From positions 1 to 38,393 of the forward strand of contig CAYQTO010000014.1 of the NCBI GenBank assembly GCA_964420455.1: a DNA stretch of 38,393 nucleotides. Reading direction: 5' to 3'. The position numbers and the translations under genes are program-made. Numbering within the stretch: the first letter of the stretch is position 1; each line of letters starts with the position of its first letter. The notes below the pieces were generated by a model that saw only the letters and a program-made list of their open reading frames with translations, was not told the DNA's origin and did no database searches. Shown one piece after another: positions 9,671 to 16,793 of this stretch. This DNA is from CAYQTO01 sp964420455 (GTDB lineage Bacteria > Sumerlaeota > Sumerlaeia > SLMS01).

Positions 9671-9699
9671 AGGGCCGGCGGATTCGTTCCGCCGGCCCT
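9671..9699. terminator. Bidirectional hairpin between convergent genes
   Basis: An 11-bp perfect stem (9671-9681 with 9689-9699), extendable by one A-T pair, encloses a TTCG-containing loop. It lies 43 bp after the propeller stop and before the convergent stop of pfp, so it could serve both. Confidence 0.7.
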
Positions 9700-9726
9700 C
9701 CTGATTTGCCCGCCTGTGCCCGTTGG

Positions 9727-11058
9727 TCAGATGGGCGTGTTCGCGATCAGGCCCTTTGGCGGGAGCTCGCCCAACAGCGGGCGGACCCACTCGATGAATT
9801 CCGCCGTGACGTCGAACTTGTCGCTGGTGATGAACTTGTCCTCCATCGGGCGGTACTGCTTCATGCCGGCGGGGAAGTTCACGCCGGAGACATCCTCGAG
9901 GTTGGCGCGGAAGGGATCACAGAGGTACTTGCCGAAGCTGCTGGAGAGGCGACGGAAGCAGATGGAGCCGTCGATGTCGCCGGAGACGGCGACCTTGACG
10001 GCAGCCTGGCCGGCCTCGCGGGCTTCCTGTGCGTCGACCTCGCTCACGCATCCGGCGAAGGACCGCTGCGCGTAGCCGAGCGTGTCCGCCCGCACGCGCA
10101 CCTTCTTGCCGTGCTCGCGATAGAGGTGGATCTTGGTCACCTGGGCGAGGAGGTCCGCCAGCGCGCCGGTCCCCGAGAGCTGGGCGTGGCCAAAGGAGTC
10201 GAGCTTCACGCCCCCCGCGAGGTCCTCCATCCGGCCCGAAGCGTCCATCCAGTCGATGATCGCCTCCATGTTCAGCTCCTTCAGCTCCTTGCGGATGATG
10301 TCGGACTGGAGCCAGACATTGCCGTCGCAATCGCAGAGGCCCTCGGACACGGCGAGGAGGGCGCGGCCCTTCTCCGTATAGACAGCGTCGACCTTCTCGA
10401 CGAACTCGCGGATGGTATAGCTGCGCTCGGGGAGGCAGAGGGCGTGGGGTCCGTCCCCGGCGTTCACGCGGGCCATCGCCGCCGCGGCCGTCAGCCAACC
10501 CGCGTTGCGCCCCATCACCACGTCGATTTTGACCCCCGGGAGCGAGCGGTTGTCCGCATCGTTGCCCATGAAGCACTGGGCGACGTATTTGGCCGCGGAT
10601 CCATAGCCCGGGCAGTGGTCGGTCACCAGAAGGTCGTTGTCGATGGTCTTGGGGACGTGGAACACGCGCAGTTCGTAGCCCTGCTGCTGGGCGATCTTGT
10701 TGATGATGCCGGTGGCCAGGGCGGAATCGTTACCGCCGATATAGTAGAAGTAGCGGACGTTGTGCTTTTCGAAGATCTGGAAGATGTTCTTGCAGTCTTC
10801 CTCCTTGGGCTTGAAGCGGCAGGAGCCGAGGCCGGCGGAGGGGGTGCGGGCGACGTCCTCGAGGGTGGGCCAGAGCTGCTCCCGGAGGTTGACGAAGTCC
10901 TCCCGGAGGACTCCTTCGACGCCGTTGCGAGCGCCATAGAGGCCCTCGATCTCGGGATACTTCAGGGCCTCCTCGATAACGCCCACGAGGGACTGGTTGA
11001 TGACGGCGGTGGGGCCGCCCGACTGGCCCACCACCAGGTTTCCTTTAATACCGGGCAT
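9727..11058 (-). CDS. pfp: Pyrophosphate-dependent 6-phosphofructokinase
   Basis: It interconverts fructose 6-phosphate and fructose 1,6-bisphosphate using pyrophosphate rather than ATP, in the cytoplasm. The 443-aa product has 'GQSGGPTAVIN' near the start, 'GGND' at 108-111, 'PKTIDNDL' at 136-143 and 'MGRNAGW' at 182-188. Two positions indicate the donor in this family: Asp111, where ATP enzymes have Gly104, and Lys137, where ATP enzymes have Gly124. Both point to PPi use. Asp140 is the expected catalytic base. The enzyme allows reversible glycolytic/gluconeogenic flux, which fits the sugar genes downstream. The start at 11058 (ATG) gives the canonical N-terminus. It has no close partner; a bidirectional hairpin separates it from the convergent propeller gene. 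Confidence 0.93.
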   Translation of the reverse strand: MPGIKGNLVVGQSGGPTAVINQSLVGVIEEALKYPEIEGLYGARNGVEGVLREDFVNLREQLWPTLEDVARTPSAGLGSCRFKPKEEDCKNIFQIFEKHNVRYFYYIGGNDSALATGIINKIAQQQGYELRVFHVPKTIDNDLLVTDHCPGYGSAAKYVAQCFMGNDADNRSLPGVKIDVVMGRNAGWLTAAAAMARVNAGDGPHALCLPERSYTIREFVEKVDAVYTEKGRALLAVSEGLCDCDGNVWLQSDIIRKELKELNMEAIIDWMDASGRMEDLAGGVKLDSFGHAQLSGTGALADLLAQVTKIHLYREHGKKVRVRADTLGYAQRSFAGCVSEVDAQEAREAGQAAVKVAVSGDIDGSICFRRLSSSFGKYLCDPFRANLEDVSGVNFPAGMKQYRPMEDKFITSDKFDVTAEFIEWVRPLLGELPPKGLIANTPI

Positions 11059-11314
11059 GAGTGCGGGTATCCTTGGTCCGTTGGGTTGGGGGGAGGGATT
11101 CCAACGGGGGAAGCCCCGCCCCGCGCTGGTTTGGCGGGCGCGGAGGAGGGGGTCAAGCTCCCATGGGCGGCGGGAGTTGTCCTGTCGCGATTAGCAACCC
11201 ATTGATTTATTGGGCAGGGACAAACAGGTTTTTGGGTTGCCAAACACCGGTTGGGGCGCGCAATTTCGACCTCGTTGCTCTGATTACAGGGCCACACCGC
11301 ACCAAGAGGCTCCC

Positions 11315-11707
11315 ATGCAGCTGTTTCCCCAAGGATTCCTGACTGAACTGTACTGTTTGCGCGCCCTGCCGCCCTGCTTTGCCCAGGAGTTGGGTGGCGA
11401 CCGCCACCTCAGCGAGGCCGAGGCGGGGGAGTTGCTGCTCGTGGACGATGCGGATCCGGATCGGCCGTGCTTCGTGGGGGCGTGCTCGGGCCGACCCTGC
11501 ACCCTCGCATGCCTTGTTCGCGAGGAGGGCCAAACCGTCCTTCCGGAAGTCTTTCGTTTGGCGCAGGAAAAGGGCGAAGACGCGCCGCGCCTCGCTGGGG
11601 AACTGATCAGCCTGTCGGGGATGCTTCACGACCACCGCGAGCATCGAATGATCGAAATCGCGGCGGGCGACGGGCGGCCGGACTTCCGGCCCGTCTGTGC
11701 GGCCTGA
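11315..11707 (+). CDS. Hypothetical protein, 130 aa, cysteine-containing
   Basis: I do not recognise this protein. It has six Cys residues in its first two thirds, including 'CFVGACSGRPCTLACL', and no signal peptide or membrane segment, so it is probably cytoplasmic. The Cys spacing could hold a metal, but nothing confirms this. The ATG at 11315 follows AAGAGG at 5-6 nt. High third-position GC and a clean hairpin after the stop support a real gene. It converges with the DUF1540-like gene, which is also Cys-rich. Confidence 0.6.
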   Translation: MQLFPQGFLTELYCLRALPPCFAQELGGDRHLSEAEAGELLLVDDADPDRPCFVGACSGRPCTLACLVREEGQTVLPEVFRLAQEKGEDAPRLAGELISLSGMLHDHREHRMIEIAAGDGRPDFRPVCAA

Positions 11708-11725
11708 TCAGTTACCGGGAAAAAA

Positions 11726-11752
11726 CGGGGGGGCGATAGCATCGCCCCCCCG
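11726..11752. terminator. Bidirectional hairpin terminator
   Basis: A perfect 12-bp stem (11726-11737 with 11741-11752) has a 3-nt loop. On the minus strand it is followed by a six-T run (complement of 11720-11725), a good intrinsic terminator for the DUF1540-like gene. It also follows the plus-strand stop at 11707. Confidence 0.8.
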
Positions 11753-11760
11753 GATGAGGA

Positions 11761-12045
11761 TCAGGCGGGTTCGTAGGTCTTGCAGGTAACGCCGGCGCCG
11801 TCCACGCCGATGGTGACCTGGGCGGCGGTGCAGACGAGATCCTTGTTGTGCTTGCAGCCGGCGACCTTGCAGGCGCCGACGCTGGCGACGGTCATCTCGA
11901 CACCGGCCTTCTGTTCGCGCGGGGTGTAGGTCCCGCAACTGGCGGCGTTGCCCATTCCGACGGTAATGGCAAGCGCGCGGCAGGACTGGCCTTCGTTGTA
12001 GGCGCAGTCGGTGGCTTCGCAGGCGTTGACTTTGGTGGCAGTCAT
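11761..12045 (-). CDS. Tandem DUF1540-like cysteine-rich protein
   Basis: A 94-aa protein made of two copies of one small domain. The first has Cys at 9, 14, 22 and 37; the second at 59, 64, 72 and 88. Each copy follows 'C-x4-C-x-x-N-x4-C-x-A-x-x-[IV]-x-[IV]...C-x-T-Y', the DUF1540 pattern. Four Cys per copy suggest metal binding, but function is not known for the family. It has no signal peptide. The ATG at 12045 is chosen over an upstream in-frame start at 12162 because AAGGAGGT lies 7 nt before it. A 14-bp palindrome sits just upstream. Confidence 0.82.
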   Translation of the reverse strand: MTATKVNACEATDCAYNEGQSCRALAITVGMGNAASCGTYTPREQKAGVEMTVASVGACKVAGCKHNKDLVCTAAQVTIGVDGAGVTCKTYEPA

Positions 12046-12065
12046 GGTTGTGACCTCCTTGGGAA

Positions 12066-12079
12066 CACTGGCGCCAGTG
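12066..12079. promoter_or_regulatory. 14-bp perfect palindrome CACTGGCGCCAGTG
   Basis: A perfect inverted repeat 21-34 bp upstream of the start of the DUF1540-like gene, directly before its ribosome-binding site. Its position suits a repressor operator or an RNA leader hairpin. No regulator is identified. Confidence 0.35.
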
Positions 12080-12215
12080 AAGCCAAACGCGGGCGGCACG
12101 GTCAAGATAGTTCGCTTAGCCAAACAAGATAATGACGGCTCGTTGGCTGGTCGACGGTTCAAAAACGCCTTTGACAGGTCGGTGCTTTGGCTTGCTCACC
12201 CACCGGACAGGGTTA

Positions 12216-12235
12216 GGTTGCTGCATATCGCAACC
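12216..12235. promoter_or_regulatory. Inverted repeat GGTTGC-N8-GCAACC upstream of lacI-type gene
   Basis: Six-base arms separated by 8 bp lie 18-37 bp upstream of the repressor start. This fits an autoregulatory operator, although it is not the same word as the four TGCAA-n-CG-n-TTGCA-type sites further on. A TTGACA hexamer occurs upstream at 12171-12176 without a convincing -10. Confidence 0.35.
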
Positions 12236-12252
12236 ATAAGGGTGGCAAACCG

Positions 12253-13266
12253 ATGGCGGTGACCATCAAGGACATAGCCCAGCTGGCGAACACCTCGACG
12301 GCGACGGTGTCGCGTGTGCTGAGCAACAAGCCGGGGGTGACGGAAGAGAAGCGCGAGCGGATCATCAAGCTCGCGGAGAGCCTTGGCTATACGCCGAACC
12401 GGCTGGCGAAGAACCTGGCGATGCGCAAGAGCTATACGCTCGGGCTCATCGCGGCGGATCTTCGGAATCCATGGTACATCGCTTTCCTGCGCGAGATCCA
12501 ACGCCGGGTCGCCGGCGAGGGCTACCAGGTCCTTCTCGCCGATTCGGAACGGGAGGCGGAGAAGGAACGCCTGAACATCGAGCTGATGCAGGAGCACCGT
12601 GCGGAGGGGCTGCTGATTTTCCCGGTGGCGGACTGGCGCGCGGGGAGTGACATCGACCATCTCCTCCAGCTCAAGCTCCGCCGCTTTCCGTTTGTGATCG
12701 TCGGCAAGATCGATGGCTACCAGTTCGACTCGGTGACGAGCGAGGAGGTCGACGTTGCGGGGGAACTGACCCGGCACCTGCTCGATCTTGGCCATCGCCG
12801 CATCGGCTTCGTGGGCGCCAACCCGGCGAACCGCTGCATCCGCGAGCGGCTCGATGGAGTCGACAAGGCGCTCCGGAAGGCGGGCCTCCCCCTTGACCCC
12901 CGCGACATCATCGCCGACAGCGACACATGGATCGAGGACATGGTCGCCCGTCTCCAGCAGCCGGACCGGCCCACGGCCCTGGTCATGATCAATGCCGTCT
13001 ATGCCCTCATGGCTCAACGCCCCCTCCACCAGGCGGGCCTGAGCGTCCCCAATCAACTCTCCCTGGTCACCTTCGACGACGATATCTGGGCGCGGCACCT
13101 CCTGACTTCGATTACCACGACCGAGGAGAGCACCGAGGGCGTGGCGGAGCACTGCCTCGACCTGTTGTTCAAGCGGATGGAGGACGCGAACGGGTCGCCG
13201 GAACAGCGGCTCGTGCCGCAGAAGATGATCGTGCGGGAGTCGTCCGGTCCGCCGCCCGCCGATTGA
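12253..13266 (+). CDS. LacI/GalR-family transcriptional repressor
   Basis: A 337-aa sugar-responsive DNA-binding protein. The helix-turn-helix spans about residues 4-23 ('IKDIAQLANTSTATVSRVLS'), followed by 'LGYTPNRLAKNLA', the hinge helix that inserts into the centre of the operator. The rest is a periplasmic-binding-protein-like effector domain ('YTLGLIAADLRNPWYIAF', 'HRRIGFVGANP', 'LSLVTFDDDIWARHL'). The family typically binds palindromes with a central CpG. Several such words occur in the following 12 kb, so this is the natural candidate regulator of the carbohydrate island. It opens the island, 77 bp before pilin 1 on the same strand. The effector is not predictable; a mannose- or fructose-related sugar would fit the neighbours. 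Confidence 0.93.
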   Translation: MAVTIKDIAQLANTSTATVSRVLSNKPGVTEEKRERIIKLAESLGYTPNRLAKNLAMRKSYTLGLIAADLRNPWYIAFLREIQRRVAGEGYQVLLADSEREAEKERLNIELMQEHRAEGLLIFPVADWRAGSDIDHLLQLKLRRFPFVIVGKIDGYQFDSVTSEEVDVAGELTRHLLDLGHRRIGFVGANPANRCIRERLDGVDKALRKAGLPLDPRDIIADSDTWIEDMVARLQQPDRPTALVMINAVYALMAQRPLHQAGLSVPNQLSLVTFDDDIWARHLLTSITTTEESTEGVAEHCLDLLFKRMEDANGSPEQRLVPQKMIVRESSGPPPAD

Positions 13267-13343
13267 GGCGTCCGTGTGAACTTACCGTTGCCAGACGATG
13301 GCGAATGCCGATGGTATTCCCATCACGGCATGCGGAGGTCGTC

Positions 13344-14003
13344 ATGAAACGGCAACAGGCATTCACCCTCATCGAGCTTCTGATCGTCGTCGCCATCATC
13401 GCGATTCTGGCAGCGATCGCGGTTCCCAACTTCCTCGAGGCCCAGACCCGTTCGAAGGTTTCCCGGGCCAAGGCAGACATGCGCACGGCGGCCACAGGCC
13501 TCGAGGCGTACGTCATCGACTACAACAAGTACCCGGCCCCCATGGAAGGTCACAACCAGGTGAGCTGGACCGCCGGCAACGCCCTCGCGGAACCGCCCTT
13601 CCACTCCCGCCTCACCTCGCTCCTCACCACCCCGGTGGCCTACCTCACCTCGCTGCCGGACGACCCCTTCCGCGAGGCCAATGATCCGAACCTCGGAGCC
13701 TACCTGCGCAACTTCAGCCAGCGGCAAATCTACTTCAACTTCCAGTTCTTCCGAACCACCTTCAGCAACTTCGACAGCATCGGCACGTTTTCCCGTGCGG
13801 AGGAGCTCGGCGGGACCTGGCTCTTCTACTCGATCGGGCCGGACCGCGACGAATGGAACCGCGTGAACCTCAACGAGTCGCTGAACGCCCGGCGTGTCTA
13901 TATCGACTACGATCCGACCAACGGCACCATCAGCCAGGGGAACATCTTCCGCACGCAGGCGAGCGGCGAAGTGCTCGGGGTGGATCCGTTCTTCACCCAG
14001 TAG
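13344..14003 (+). CDS. Type IV pilin-like / type II secretion pseudopilin protein 1
   Basis: A 219-aa prepilin. The short leader 'MKRQQA' is followed by the class III signal 'FTLIELLIVVAIIAILAAIAVPNF', with the conserved Glu5 of the mature protein; cleavage by prepilin peptidase would fall before Phe. The residue at -1 is Ala, not the usual Gly. The helix continues through 'LEAQTRSKVSR' into a globular domain. Near the end are 'YSIGPDRDEW' and 'YDPTNGTISQGNIFR', a signature shared with the two other pilins here. GGAGG precedes the ATG at 13344. It lies 77 bp after the repressor gene with no terminator seen between, so co-transcription is possible. No assembly ATPase, platform protein or peptidase is nearby. 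Confidence 0.88.
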   Translation: MKRQQAFTLIELLIVVAIIAILAAIAVPNFLEAQTRSKVSRAKADMRTAATGLEAYVIDYNKYPAPMEGHNQVSWTAGNALAEPPFHSRLTSLLTTPVAYLTSLPDDPFREANDPNLGAYLRNFSQRQIYFNFQFFRTTFSNFDSIGTFSRAEELGGTWLFYSIGPDRDEWNRVNLNESLNARRVYIDYDPTNGTISQGNIFRTQASGEVLGVDPFFTQ

Positions 14004-14027
14004 GACCCTGATGGAGACGACTTGACG

Positions 14028-14063
14028 GCGGCTGGCCCCCCGCGATTGCGGGGGGCCAGCCGC
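14028..14063. terminator. Bidirectional terminator between pilin 1 and HAD phosphatase
   Basis: A perfect 16-bp GC stem (14028-14043 with 14048-14063) and a GATT loop are followed on the plus strand by TTTT. It lies 25 bp after the pilin 1 stop and directly beyond the convergent stop of the HAD gene. Confidence 0.85.
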
Positions 14064-14066
14064 TTT

Positions 14067-14816
14067 TCAGTCGAACCCCAGCCAGTCGAGAATATTGAGG
14101 AAACCCGCAGTTGCCTCGCGGGGCGCGACATAGTCGGCGATGGCGCGAATCTCCTCCTGGGCGTTGGCCGGACAGGCGAAGCGCCCGCAGCGCTCGCGAA
14201 TGGCGAGGTCGCCGGTGGTATCTCCGACTCCGGCGATGGCCTCCCGGGGGACTCCGAATTGTTGAAGGATCGCGTCGAGGGCGGTGCCCTTGTCGACCCC
14301 GTGCATGGACAGGTTCAGGTAGAAGTGGGTGGGACGGATGTCGAGGGGGGGAAGGGCCTGGGTCTCGACGAAGCGGCCGGCCATTTCCGCAGCCTCCTTC
14401 AGGGCTGCTGCGTCGGTGCTGTAGACCGAGAGGTGGGCCTCCTTGCCGAACTGGATGAGGGTTCCCGGGTGGCGGGGGAGGAGGTGATGCTCGAGGTGGG
14501 CGCGGACGGCGCGGAGCCCTTCGATTTTCGCGGGGGTGACACCGGGTCCGTAGGCGGCGTGGTTGCCGTCGAGCGTATAGACAACGGCGCCGTTCTCGGC
14601 GATGGCGGGGGTGTGGAGGCCGAGGATTTTGAGGAGGGCTTCGACGTAGGGCTGGGGCCGGCCGGTGCAGAGGAGGAGCGGGGTGTTTCCGCGGGGGGGG
14701 CTGAGGGCGCGGAGGCGCTGGGTCAGGTGGTGGAAGAGGTCGGGGTCGAAGGGGGTGGAATCCTCGGGAGTGAGGCAGCCGTCGACATCGGAAATGAGGA
14801 GCTTTGGGGGGGGCAT
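14067..14816 (-). CDS. HAD-superfamily sugar-phosphatase-like hydrolase (Cof/IIB type)
   Basis: A 249-aa cytoplasmic phosphohydrolase. Motif I is 'LLISDVDGCLT', with nucleophile Asp10 and acid/base Asp12; motif II is 'LLLCTGR'; the acidic motif IV is 'GVGDTTGD' near residue 198. The large cap between motifs II and IV is typical of the IIB group, which includes mannosyl-3-phosphoglycerate, sucrose-phosphate and trehalose-phosphate phosphatases as well as Cof-like enzymes. The substrate is not fixed by sequence; a sugar phosphate fits the context. AGGAAA precedes the ATG at 14816. An operator-like word lies about 50 bp upstream and is shared with the divergent pilin 2 gene. Confidence 0.82.
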   Translation of the reverse strand: MPPPKLLISDVDGCLTPEDSTPFDPDLFHHLTQRLRALSPPRGNTPLLLCTGRPQPYVEALLKILGLHTPAIAENGAVVYTLDGNHAAYGPGVTPAKIEGLRAVRAHLEHHLLPRHPGTLIQFGKEAHLSVYSTDAAALKEAAEMAGRFVETQALPPLDIRPTHFYLNLSMHGVDKGTALDAILQQFGVPREAIAGVGDTTGDLAIRERCGRFACPANAQEEIRAIADYVAPREATAGFLNILDWLGFD

Positions 14817-14866
14817 GGGAGCTTTCCTGTCTGGGAGTGGTGAAGGGCGACAGCTTGGGTCGGGTC

Positions 14867-14880
14867 TGCAATCGCTTGCA
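14867..14880. promoter_or_regulatory. LacI-family operator-like site 1 (TGCAATCGCTTGCA)
   Basis: Half-sites TGCAATC and TGCAAGC (6 of 7 match) meet at a central CpG, the classic LacI/GalR-family arrangement. The site is in the divergent region between the HAD gene (start 14816) and pilin 2 (start 15048). An extra half-site GCTTGCA occurs 43 bp further on at 14917-14923. Site 2 is its exact reverse complement. Confidence 0.65.
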
Positions 14881-15047
14881 AAAAAAACGGCGTGAGGGGA
14901 GGAGGAAGGATTTTTAGCTTGCAAAAGCGTGGGGTTTGGAGCAGTCCAAGAGTCATTCCATCCAAGGAACGCAACCGGTTGAGCTTTCGCCCCTCTTTCC
15001 ACGGCCAGCCAAGACGTTCCCAGATCACTCTGGAAGGGAGCCTTCCC

Positions 15048-15722
15048 ATGCAGCGCAGCCGAGCTTTCACCCTCATCGAGCTGTTGATTGTCGTCGCCAT
15101 CATCGCCATTTTGGCAGCGATCGCAGTTCCAAACTTCCTCGAGGCGCAAACCCGTTCCAAGGTCAGCCGTGTTCGTGCCGACCAGCGCTCCATCGCCACC
15201 GCTCTCGAGGCCTACTACGTGGACTACAACAAGTATCCACCGGACCGTAACTTTACCGGTCCCGCCAACCTGCCGGCTCCCTTCGCCCAGAACTGGTTCG
15301 TCAGCACCCAGGGGGTCCTCACCACGCCCATCGCCTACATGAGCAGCCTCCAGATTCCCGATCCCTTCTTCACCGATGACGGGACCGCGGCGGGCGACGT
15401 GGGCAAGGCGGAGTCCTACAAGTTCTATAACTACGGCTGGGACATTACTTCCGGCCCGCAGAATTGGGGCGACGCGGTGCGCAATGCCAAGCCCTCGGGA
15501 CGGGACCGCGACCTGCCGATTGCCGGTTACGCGCTGACCAGCTATGGCCCGGACCGCAAGTATGACGCGGCCGAGTGGGTGGCTTGGGGCTTGGATTCGC
15601 GGGTGGCTCTCGGTGGCTCAACCATCACCGGTGTGAGCCGCCTCTATGACCCCACTAATGGCACCGTCAGCGACGGGGACCTGATCCGCACCGGCGGCGG
15701 CGTCCCGACTCCTTCCTACTGA
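15048..15722 (+). CDS. Type IV pilin-like / pseudopilin protein 2
   Basis: A 224-aa prepilin with leader 'MQRSRA' and the class III segment 'FTLIELLIVVAIIAILAAI', with Ala at -1 as in pilin 1. 'FLEAQTRSKVSRVRADQRS' follows. The globular part includes 'TSYGPDRKYD' and ends with 'LYDPTNGTVSDGDLIRTGG', the shared C-terminal signature. GGAAGGGA precedes the ATG by 8 nt. The gene is flanked by two operator-like words in opposite orientation (14867-14880 and 15804-15817), so it may be under repressor control or lie in a repression loop. It has its own strong terminator. It could be a pilus subunit or a minor pseudopilin; the assembly machinery must lie elsewhere. Confidence 0.88.
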   Translation: MQRSRAFTLIELLIVVAIIAILAAIAVPNFLEAQTRSKVSRVRADQRSIATALEAYYVDYNKYPPDRNFTGPANLPAPFAQNWFVSTQGVLTTPIAYMSSLQIPDPFFTDDGTAAGDVGKAESYKFYNYGWDITSGPQNWGDAVRNAKPSGRDRDLPIAGYALTSYGPDRKYDAAEWVAWGLDSRVALGGSTITGVSRLYDPTNGTVSDGDLIRTGGGVPTPSY

Positions 15723-15750
15723 ATCATCTCCACGGCGTACTCCTTGGTGA

Positions 15751-15789
15751 AGAGGGGGGCTCCCGGCTGGTCCGGGGGCCCCCCTCTTT
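15751..15789 (+). terminator. Intrinsic terminator of pilin 2
   Basis: A stem of about 16 bp with one G-T pair (arms starting at 15751 and ending in the CCCTCT run near 15786) is followed by TTTTTCTC. It begins 28 bp after the stop codon. Confidence 0.85.
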
Positions 15790-15803
15790 TTCTCCCGCCT
15801 ACC

Positions 15804-15817
15804 TGCAAGCGATTGCA
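15804..15817. promoter_or_regulatory. LacI-family operator-like site 2 (TGCAAGCGATTGCA)
   Basis: The exact reverse complement of site 1, with a central CpG. It is in the intergenic region before pilin 3, about 40 bp upstream of a likely -35 element at 15857. Confidence 0.65.
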
Positions 15818-15856
15818 GCAATTCCCCCGACACTTCCCTCCGGAGCCCGATTTACG

Positions 15857-15884
15857 TTGCAGCGGGACCCTCGGGCCCCATAAT
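15857..15884 (+). promoter_or_regulatory. Putative sigma70 promoter of pilin 3
   Basis: TTGCAG (15857-15862), a 16-bp spacer and CATAAT (15879-15884, five of six consensus bases) precede pilin 3 by about 65 nt. The -35 is weak. Confidence 0.4.
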
Positions 15885-15949
15885 CGGAACGAACCGCCTT
15901 GCGAAGGATACGGCGGTTTCAGATTCCACCCCGGAAGGGATGCCTCTGC

Positions 15950-16630
15950 ATGAATTCCAAGGGCTTTACGCTGATCGAACTCCTGATCGTCGTCGCGATT
16001 ATTGCAATCCTCGCCGCGATTGCGGTCCCGAACTTCCTCGAGGCCCAGACCCGGTCGAAGGTGAGCCGCGTCAAGGCCGACCTCCGGACCCTGGCCACCG
16101 CCATGGAGGCCTACCAGGTCGACAACAACATCCTGCCCCCCAACGACGGCGGTGGGGTCGCCTCCCAGTTCCGCCTCAACAAGGTGGTCGTCCTTACAAC
16201 GCCGATCGCCTACATCACCTCCCTGCCGGAGGACCCCTTCTTCCCCTCCGACGCACCCACCGCGGGGGCCAACCTCGACGCCTTCCAGTACTTCAACTAC
16301 GACTACCGGTTTCAGGACACGGCGGTGAAGAACCTTTACGGAATCCCGATCATTACCGCGTCGTGGGGTTGGCAGGTGCGAAACGCGGGCGGCGTGTTCG
16401 ACATCAAGGGCGGCGTGATGAAGAGCTGGGGCCCGGACACGGGCCAGTCGTTCCCCGGCACCGGTGTCGGCGGCGACAGCGGCGTGGAGTGGGCGGCCTT
16501 TGGCCTGGATGAGGTGACGGCTGGTTTCCCCGGCATCGTGCGGTTCTACGACCCGACCAACGGCACGGTGAGCGCGGGCGACATCGCCCGTTTTGTCGGC
16601 GAGGTCGGCCTTCCCCAGCAGTTCAACTGA
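15950..16630 (+). CDS. Type IV pilin-like / pseudopilin protein 3
   Basis: A 226-aa prepilin with leader 'MNSKG', this time with the canonical Gly at -1, then 'FTLIELLIVVAIIAILAAI' and 'FLEAQTRSKVSRVKADLRT'. The globular domain has 'KSWGPDTGQSF' and ends 'FYDPTNGTVSAGDIARFVG'. Over the first 45 residues it is almost identical to pilins 1 and 2, but the middle differs in sequence and length. This suggests duplicated genes with diversified surface domains. GGAAGGGA lies about 10 nt before the ATG at 15950. Operator-like site 2 lies upstream and the GH3 glycosidase gene follows on the same strand after a hairpin. Confidence 0.88.
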   Translation: MNSKGFTLIELLIVVAIIAILAAIAVPNFLEAQTRSKVSRVKADLRTLATAMEAYQVDNNILPPNDGGGVASQFRLNKVVVLTTPIAYITSLPEDPFFPSDAPTAGANLDAFQYFNYDYRFQDTAVKNLYGIPIITASWGWQVRNAGGVFDIKGGVMKSWGPDTGQSFPGTGVGGDSGVEWAAFGLDEVTAGFPGIVRFYDPTNGTVSAGDIARFVGEVGLPQQFN

Positions 16631-16657
16631 TTCCCCCGACGGCCTTTTCCCCGAGAC

Positions 16658-16684
16658 CCGCCCCGGCAATCCCCGCCGGGGCGG
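16658..16684 (+). terminator. GC hairpin between pilin 3 and GH3 gene
   Basis: A perfect 10-bp stem (16658-16667 with 16675-16684) has a 7-nt loop and no T tract. It may terminate or only attenuate transcription into the glycosidase gene. Confidence 0.5.
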
Positions 16685-16793
16685 AGCCGGGGGTCCGCCC
16701 CGTCCTTCCCTCGCGAGGTTTTCTTTGCCCGCGTCTTCCCCCCCTCCTTGCCTGATCCCCGTCCCGCACTGATCCACCCTATGGAGGCGTCCC

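Noticed and set aside
15032..15050. GGAAGGGA...TCCC before pilin 2, considered as an attenuator hairpin
   Set aside because: The arms are short (about 5 bp) and the left arm is simply the ribosome-binding site.
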